From assembly GCA_964457925.1 (NCBI GenBank), contig CAYWGH010000031.1:1-64000 (forward strand): a stretch of DNA of 64,000 bases. Reading direction: 5' to 3'. Source of the stretch: Coneutiohabitans sp964457925 (GTDB taxonomy: Bacteria; Zhuqueibacterota; Zhuqueibacteria; Zhuqueibacterales; Zhuqueibacteraceae). Below are positions 60,179 through 64,000 of this stretch, one piece after another. Position 1 is the stretch's first letter; each line of letters opens with the position of its first letter. The notes beneath the pieces were generated by a model. That model had not been told where the DNA came from. It saw nothing but the letters and a program-made list of their open reading frames with translations, and did no database searches. The position numbers and the translations under genes were made by a program.

Positions 60179-61381
60179 ATGCCGGAAAAAAAAGTGATAA
60201 CTCATCTGCTCAATCCCCACTCCCGATCCCGGCTCGCGAACCGGGCCATCACTTCGCCGTTCTCGCCGGAAGTCGCGGCCACCGTTTGCAAATTTCATCG
60301 CAGCTTTCCAAATTATTCTCCCACACCGTTGGCAAGGCTCTCTCGTCTGGCGCAACGTTTTGAGCTTGCTGATTTGTGGGTAAAAGACGAATCCCAGCGA
60401 TTCGGGTTGAATGCCTTTAAAGTTTTGGGCGCAAGTTATGCCATTGCGCATGTGATTGCGCAGAAAAGCCGTAAGCCAGGCAACGAATTGTCATTCGCGC
60501 TGTTTCAACAGGCCAGCGTTCGTGCGCACTTGCACGAAACGACGCTCGTCACAGCGACGGACGGCAACCACGGCCGCGCAGTCGCATGGGCGGCGCAACA
60601 ACTCGGTTGCAAGGCCGTGGTGTACATGCCGCGCGACACCGCTTCTGCACGGGTGGCAGCCGTTGCTGGACATGGCGCGCGAGCGCTGAAAATCGACGGC
60701 AGCTACGATGACGCCGTTCATCTCGCCGCGCAACACGCGGAACAGCACGGCTGGATTTTGGTGCAGGATACGGCGTGGCCGGGTTATGAAGAAATTCCAA
60801 CCCGCATCATGCAAGGCTATTTGACCATTCTGCACGAGGCTTGCGAACAAATGGCTGGAGAAACGCCGACACATGTTTTTCTGCAATGCGGCGTTGGCTC
60901 ATTTGCCTCGGCCTTGTTGTCATATAGCGTTGAATTGTGGGGCGAGCAGCGGCCGATTTTTGTAGTGGTGGAACCGGCGGTTTGCGCCTGTTATTATCAA
61001 GCGATGCGCGAGTATGACGGCCGGCCGAAAACCATCAAATCCTATCCGCAGACTCTCATGGCCGGCTTGTCGTGCGGTGAACCCAGCTCGCTGGCGTGGC
61101 CTCTTTTGCGCGATTATGCTGACGTGTTTGCGGCGTGCGAGGATAAAGTCACACAACGCGGCATGCGCATTCTGGGCAATCCGCTGGCCGGAGATGATCG
61201 TGTGATTTCAGGCGAATCCGGCGCTGTGACCTTGGGGTTGCTCGCCTACGTGTGCGAAAGCCCGGAATATCGCAATATGAGAGCGGCGTTGCAACTGAAC
61301 TCGGCTTCGAAAATTTTATTAATTTCCACCGAGGGCGATACCGATCCAATAAATTATCGCAAAATTGCATGGTATGATTAA
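60179..61381 (+). CDS. Diaminopropionate ammonia-lyase-like PLP enzyme
   Basis: A 400-residue fold-type II PLP enzyme. YSPTPLARLSRLAQRF, VKDESQRFGLNAFKVLGASY (with the Schiff-base lysine in NAFK), TATDGNHGRAVAWAA and CGVGSFASALLSY match the DpaL/YgeX family, which converts 2,3-diaminopropionate to pyruvate and two ammonia. Its length also fits that family rather than threonine dehydratase. Related enzymes can act on serine or threonine. It lies 31 bp before the M28 peptidase gene, consistent with amino-acid catabolism after peptide breakdown. Confidence 0.85.
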   Translation: MPEKKVITHLLNPHSRSRLANRAITSPFSPEVAATVCKFHRSFPNYSPTPLARLSRLAQRFELADLWVKDESQRFGLNAFKVLGASYAIAHVIAQKSRKPGNELSFALFQQASVRAHLHETTLVTATDGNHGRAVAWAAQQLGCKAVVYMPRDTASARVAAVAGHGARALKIDGSYDDAVHLAAQHAEQHGWILVQDTAWPGYEEIPTRIMQGYLTILHEACEQMAGETPTHVFLQCGVGSFASALLSYSVELWGEQRPIFVVVEPAVCACYYQAMREYDGRPKTIKSYPQTLMAGLSCGEPSSLAWPLLRDYADVFAACEDKVTQRGMRILGNPLAGDDRVISGESGAVTLGLLAYVCESPEYRNMRAALQLNSASKILLISTEGDTDPINYRKIAWYD

Positions 61382-61411
61382 ATTCAATTCTAACTCATGA
61401 GGAGGCGGACG

Positions 61412-63538
61412 GTGAACAAACTCACCAGGTTGTTCATGCTGGCGTGTTTTTTGTGTGGGAATGTTGGAGCCCTGGTTGCACAAACCACACCCTTTCTTTC
61501 TGACGATGAAATTCGCATGCTGCAAAATGAGATTTCCGGCGACCGCGCTTTTGAGCATATTCGCTGGCTCTCGCATTGGCATCGCGACTCGGGCATGGAA
61601 GGTTATTTCAAGGCGGCGGATTATGTCGTGCAAGCCGCGAAAGAAGCGGGTTTGGAAGATGTGCGTTTCGTGGAACAAGTGCGGCAGGGTCCGAATTACA
61701 CCGCGCGTTCGGCGGAGTTATGGATGATCGAACCGGTGGAATTGAAACTGGCGGATATGGCCGATCACGCGGTTCACCTCGCAGACGGCAGCAGCGACGC
61801 GAATGTTTCCGCAGAGTTGATTTGGATCGGTGATGGTTCTGCGAAGGTTCTCGACAGTCTCGACGTCAAAGGCAAAATTGTGCTGACCAGCGCTTCTCCC
61901 GGCGCAGTCGTTCACCGTGCCGTGTGGGACAAAGGTGCGCTCGGCATCGTGAGCTACACCATTGCCGAAAACAAAACGCTGATGGATTATCCCGATCAAA
62001 TTGCGTGGAGCCGCATTCCCTATGAGCCGCCGGCAGGCAAACCGGGAACATTTGCTTTCTTAATTTCACCGCGCAAAGGCGAAACCCTGCGCAAAATACT
62101 CGCAAGCGACGGCATGCAGGATTATTTTGCTTCCGGCAAGCGTACGCGCGGCGGCAAAGTGGTGCTCAAGGCGAAAGTCGATACCGACATCACGCCCAAG
62201 CCGGGCCGCACCGGTTTTGTCGAAGGCTGGATACGCGGCACGGCGCATCATGATCAGCAAATCATCATCACGGCGCATTTGCAGGAAGAGCAAGGCTCAG
62301 CCAATGACGATGGCAGCGGGTGCGGCAATATTCTCGAGCTGGCGCGGGTGTTCAACAAATTGATCGCCGAAGGCAAAATACCGCGGCCGTTGCGCGACAT
62401 TCGTTTTTGGTGGACGGATGAAATTTACTCCGAGTATCGCTATTTCCGCGATTTTCCCGAAGAGCCGAAAAAAATGCTGGTGAATCTTCATCAAGATATG
62501 TCGGGCGCCAAGCAGTCCATGGGGAATCGCATTCAGCATTTGATTTTTGCGCCGCATTCGCGCACTTCTTATCTCGATGCGCTGTTCGAGAGCATTGGCA
62601 CGTTCTTAATTCAGACGCATAATTCTTATCTCGCCGCCGGCCGTCAGGGCGGCCTGCCGCATCCCTATTCACGGCCGATGTATTCAACACGCGGCACGCG
62701 CGATAATTACAATGCCGCGTTCGTGCCTTATTTTGACGCCTCGGATCATCGCTGTTTTGTGGAAGGCGCCATCGGCGTGCCGGCCGTGGCGTTGATTAAT
62801 TGGCACGATGATTTTATTCATTCCTCCGATGATGATCTTGACAACATCGATGCCTCACAACTCCGGCGGAACAATTTTCTCATCGGCGCCATGGCCTATT
62901 ATCTCGCGTATGCCGGTCCCGGCGATGTGCCGCTGCTGGCGAGCGAAACCTTCGCGCAAGGCGCCAAACGTCTGGCAAAAGATGTGCAAGTCGCGCTGAA
63001 CCTCCTGCAAGAGAATCGCACTGATGGCGCACAGGCGTGGAAAGATGCGACGATTGTGCTGGAACAGGGCATGCAGCGCGAGCGGCGCGCGATGAATTCG
63101 ATGCAGGTATTTGCCGGCAATGACGCCAATGCCGGCCGCACAATCGCCCAACTCGCGGGGCGCATGAGTTTGAAGGAACGCGAGTTGAAGGCCGATCTTC
63201 AGACGTATTACCAGCAACTCTTCGGGGCTAGTCCGCCAGCGATCAAGCTCACGCCGGAAGAGGCAGCAGCCGGCAGAAAGATTCCAGCCAACGCCGCCTC
63301 GCTCGACACGTATTTTGATAAACGCAGCAAAGTGTCTTTCAAGAGTGATCTGCATGGCTTGATGGTGGATGAAATCTACAATTTCGTTGATGGCAAACGC
63401 AGCTACTATGACATCTATAAGGCCGTGCGCGCCGAGTCGTTGGTGGCCGGCAGTTGGTATTACGGCAGCGTGACGCTTGCGAACGTTGCGGGCCTGCTGG
63501 AGGCTGCGGTGGAAGCCGGAGCTTTGGTGATGAAATAG
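61412..63538 (+). CDS. Large secreted M28 family peptidase
   Basis: About 708 residues from GTG 61412, chosen because AGGAGG lies seven bases before it and the product then begins with a signal peptide ending GALVAQ. Residues 130-280 form a PA-like insert. IITAHLQEEQGSANDDGSG supplies the histidine and bridging aspartate, FWWTDEIYSEY the catalytic/metal glutamate, VNLHQDMSGA an aspartate and IHSSDDDLDNID the last histidine. A helical C-terminal region of about 200 residues follows, including KLTPEEAAAGRKI. It resembles aminopeptidases of the PepF-like/DUF4910 relatives in having this long tail. It should act on peptides in the periplasm. Confidence 0.88.
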   Translation: MNKLTRLFMLACFLCGNVGALVAQTTPFLSDDEIRMLQNEISGDRAFEHIRWLSHWHRDSGMEGYFKAADYVVQAAKEAGLEDVRFVEQVRQGPNYTARSAELWMIEPVELKLADMADHAVHLADGSSDANVSAELIWIGDGSAKVLDSLDVKGKIVLTSASPGAVVHRAVWDKGALGIVSYTIAENKTLMDYPDQIAWSRIPYEPPAGKPGTFAFLISPRKGETLRKILASDGMQDYFASGKRTRGGKVVLKAKVDTDITPKPGRTGFVEGWIRGTAHHDQQIIITAHLQEEQGSANDDGSGCGNILELARVFNKLIAEGKIPRPLRDIRFWWTDEIYSEYRYFRDFPEEPKKMLVNLHQDMSGAKQSMGNRIQHLIFAPHSRTSYLDALFESIGTFLIQTHNSYLAAGRQGGLPHPYSRPMYSTRGTRDNYNAAFVPYFDASDHRCFVEGAIGVPAVALINWHDDFIHSSDDDLDNIDASQLRRNNFLIGAMAYYLAYAGPGDVPLLASETFAQGAKRLAKDVQVALNLLQENRTDGAQAWKDATIVLEQGMQRERRAMNSMQVFAGNDANAGRTIAQLAGRMSLKERELKADLQTYYQQLFGASPPAIKLTPEEAAAGRKIPANAASLDTYFDKRSKVSFKSDLHGLMVDEIYNFVDGKRSYYDIYKAVRAESLVAGSWYYGSVTLANVAGLLEAAVEAGALVMK

Positions 63539-63573
63539 ATTTGCCGTTTGTCTATTTTGAAGCGAGAAAAATC

Positions 63574-64000
63574 TTGATTGAACGCGATTATATCATGCGC
63601 CTGGCGCAGCAATTGGCTGCGGTCGTGGCGAGGGTTCTACGCTTGCGCGAGCTGGAAAAATATGATCAAGCGCAGCAAGAGCTGGAACAAGCCTGCGGCG
63701 AATTGCTCGGGTTGAATTATGAACTATTGTTGTCGCTTGACGCCGCCACCGCAGCGCAACTGCTGGGTCACGAGGAAAAGATCAAGATTGCCGCGAAGCT
63801 GATGCACGAAGAAGGCGAGTTACTCGAACATCAGGGAAGGTTTGAACTAGCGCACGCGCGCCGGCAACGCGCGTTGGAACTTTATCTCGAAGCCGTGGCA
63901 CTGACGGGATATGCAGAGGCCGAAGATGGCGCAATACTCGCGTCGTTCCGTCAAAAAATTGACGCGGCCGCTTTGCGTGATCGCTATCAAGAAATATTAT
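63574..64000 (+). CDS. DUF6483-like protein, 5' part (runs off the window)
   Basis: An open frame from TTG 63574 to the edge: LIERDYIMRLAQQLAAVVAR is close to the I-x-R-D-Y-I-M-R-L-I opening of DUF6483, followed by an amphipathic repeat-rich helix region (LEKYDQAQQELEQACGELLG). The family is small, helical and of unknown role, and may be a TPR-like adaptor. The start follows the M28 stop after 35 bp and has only a weak ribosome site, so it could be expressed with the peptidase. Confidence 0.6.
   Translation, partial: MIERDYIMRLAQQLAAVVARVLRLRELEKYDQAQQELEQACGELLGLNYELLLSLDAATAAQLLGHEEKIKIAAKLMHEEGELLEHQGRFELAHARRQRALELYLEAVALTGYAEAEDGAILASFRQKIDAAALRDRYQEIL

Noticed and set aside
1..64000. 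tRNA, rRNA or riboswitches
   Set aside because: None could be recognised by reading; a covariance search (tRNAscan-SE, Infernal/Rfam) would settle it.

Overview
The window looks like one contig of an uncultured Gram-negative heterotroph. Signal peptides, a TonB-dependent receptor with an N-terminal carboxypeptidase-regulatory domain, many exported metallopeptidases (M1, M19 twice, M20, M28 twice, M48, M55), a PQQ-type propeller protein and frequent TTG/GTG starts suggest an FCB-type or candidate-division (KSB1/Calditrichota-like) bacterium. That placement is an inference; no rRNA, tRNA or ribosomal protein gene was recognised to confirm it.

Layout. (1) 1-1.6 kb: mobile DNA, with the start of a tyrosine recombinase and a 1.2 kb unit that has the boundaries and hairpin of an integron gene cassette, carrying two membrane-protein genes. 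(2) 1.7-23.9 kb, nearly all + strand: peptide and amino-acid catabolism and envelope functions (M48, M28, PQQ propeller, alpha/beta hydrolase, M1, TrpF-like, DUF2339, M55, TolB-like propeller, TonB receptor, penicillin acylase, GH1, Nudix). A GxxExxY gene bracketed by 35-bp inverted repeats sits inside it. (3) 23.9-41.3 kb: mixed housekeeping genes (VOC protein, PPi-type phosphofructokinase, gamma-glutamyltransferase, macro domain, Maf, OLD-like ATPase/nuclease, dipeptide epimerase, HAD phosphatase, M19, M20, a four-repeat secreted protein, YbjQ, TPR protein). Peptidases, GGT, dipeptide epimerase, M19 and M55 together fit growth on peptides and murein fragments.

(4) 41.4-55.3 kb: a same-strand (minus) defence island. 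In transcription order it holds an SNF2 helicase, two dinD paralogues, a TIGR04141/DUF6119-like protein, an AIPR protein, a type III Mod methyltransferase and a type III Res nuclease, with a decayed hipA just upstream. The mod gene has a low-GC central block where the target-recognition domain should lie, a MITE-like element separates mod from res, and palindromic DNA recurs in and around the dinD pair. (5) 55.3-64 kb: a second M19 dipeptidase, a GNAT gene with an in-frame minisatellite, a trans-sulfuration PLP enzyme, an EamA transporter, a diaminopropionate ammonia-lyase-like enzyme, an M28 peptidase and a truncated DUF6483-like gene.

The observations I rate highest are the palindromes at the same codons of both dinD paralogues (different sequence, same symmetry) with extra copies outside the genes, the candidate integron cassette, the inverted-repeat-bounded GxxExxY unit, the mosaic mod gene, and the minisatellite inside the acetyltransferase.
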